Positions 6,501 to 6,683 of a DNA stretch of 6,683 bases are shown in pieces. The notes under the pieces were generated by a model. The model was given only the letters and a program-made list of their open reading frames with translations. It was not told the origin of the DNA and did no database searches. The stretch lies in the NCBI GenBank assembly GCA_030740415.1, contig JASLXI010000042.1, forward strand, positions 300 to 6,982. The letters run 5' to 3'. This DNA comes from Dehalococcoidia bacterium (GTDB lineage: Bacteria; Chloroflexota; Dehalococcoidia; UBA2985). Each line of letters opens with the position of its first letter. Positions within the stretch are counted from its first letter, which is position 1. The position numbers and the translations under genes were made by a program.

Positions 6501-6683
6501 ACCGTACCTGGTTCCGTCACTGTCAGGCGCAGGAAGATTTCTTCCAGGCTCATTTGTATGGGTTGCAGTCTAAGCAGACCCCAACCTCTCTCATGCACCA
6601 GATTCGATATCTGCTCTCTGAGGTCTGCCCCACTGGTGGTCTCAATGTTGTAGATTCCGACATCCTCTCTGTCCATTCGAGTC
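6497..6683 (-). CDS. ABC transporter ATP-binding protein, C-terminal fragment (cut by window edge)
   Basis: Sixty-one codons and a TGA (6499-6497) are visible; the rest lies beyond base 6683. The nucleotide-binding motifs (Walker A and B, signature) are therefore not visible. The tail reads as the C-terminal regulatory region of ABC-2 type drug/gliding exporter ATPases (DUF4162-like). It contains the stretch DLREQISNLVHERGWGLLRL, then MSLEEIFLRLTV, a very typical end (I/L-x-P-x-x-x-SLEE-I-F-L-x-L-T). Its stop overlaps the permease ATG by four bases, as expected for cognate ATPase-permease pairs such as GldA-GldF. It would power the permease from the cytosolic face. The family call is inferred from the tail and the neighbours. 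Confidence 0.82.
   Translation of the reverse strand, partial: TRMDREDVGIYNIETTSGADLREQISNLVHERGWGLLRLQPIQMSLEEIFLRLTVTEPGTV

Overview
The window is almost entirely protein-coding. It looks like chromosomal housekeeping and accessory-transport DNA from a bacterium. The best guess, from the style of the protein sequences, is a member of Chloroflexota, possibly Dehalococcoidia or SAR202-like. That guess rests on the long NorD-like VWA protein, the CinA sequence, and the GldG/DUF4340 pairing, all of which resemble Chloroflexota versions as I remember them. It is not proven; there is no rRNA or other marker gene here.

Layout: positions 1-1791 (+ strand) hold the 3' part of a gene for a NorD-type von Willebrand factor A protein whose start lies before the window. 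It converges on a minus-strand gene cluster with only 8 bp between the two stop codons. Read in its own direction (right to left), the cluster is: the C-terminal end of an ABC transporter ATPase (6683-6497, cut by the window edge), an ABC-2 type permease (6500-5787), a GldG-family membrane-anchored protein (5785-4082), a membrane-anchored DUF4340 protein (4072-3095), and cinA (3077-1800). The junctions are a 4-base ATGA overlap, then gaps of 1, 9 and 17 bases, so the five genes are very probably one transcription unit. Its promoter must lie to the right of the window.

The first four minus-strand genes form a GldA/GldF/GldG/DUF4340-type cassette. The ATPase and permease would form a small ABC-2 transporter. 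GldG and DUF4340 are both membrane-anchored, with large domains outside the cytoplasmic membrane, and probably work with it. In Bacteroidota, GldA/F/G are linked to gliding motility, but in most other bacteria the substrate and role are unknown. CinA (nucleotide pyrophosphatase-like domain plus NMN deamidase domain, pyridine nucleotide salvage) appears to be a passenger at the operon's end. The NorD-like VWA protein normally partners a MoxR/CbbQ/NorQ-type AAA+ ATPase, which would have to be outside the window.

I see no mobile element, CRISPR array, tRNA, rRNA or riboswitch, and no non-coding stretch longer than 17 bp. The window does not show a clearly new system. The least understood part is the GldG-DUF4340 transporter cassette.
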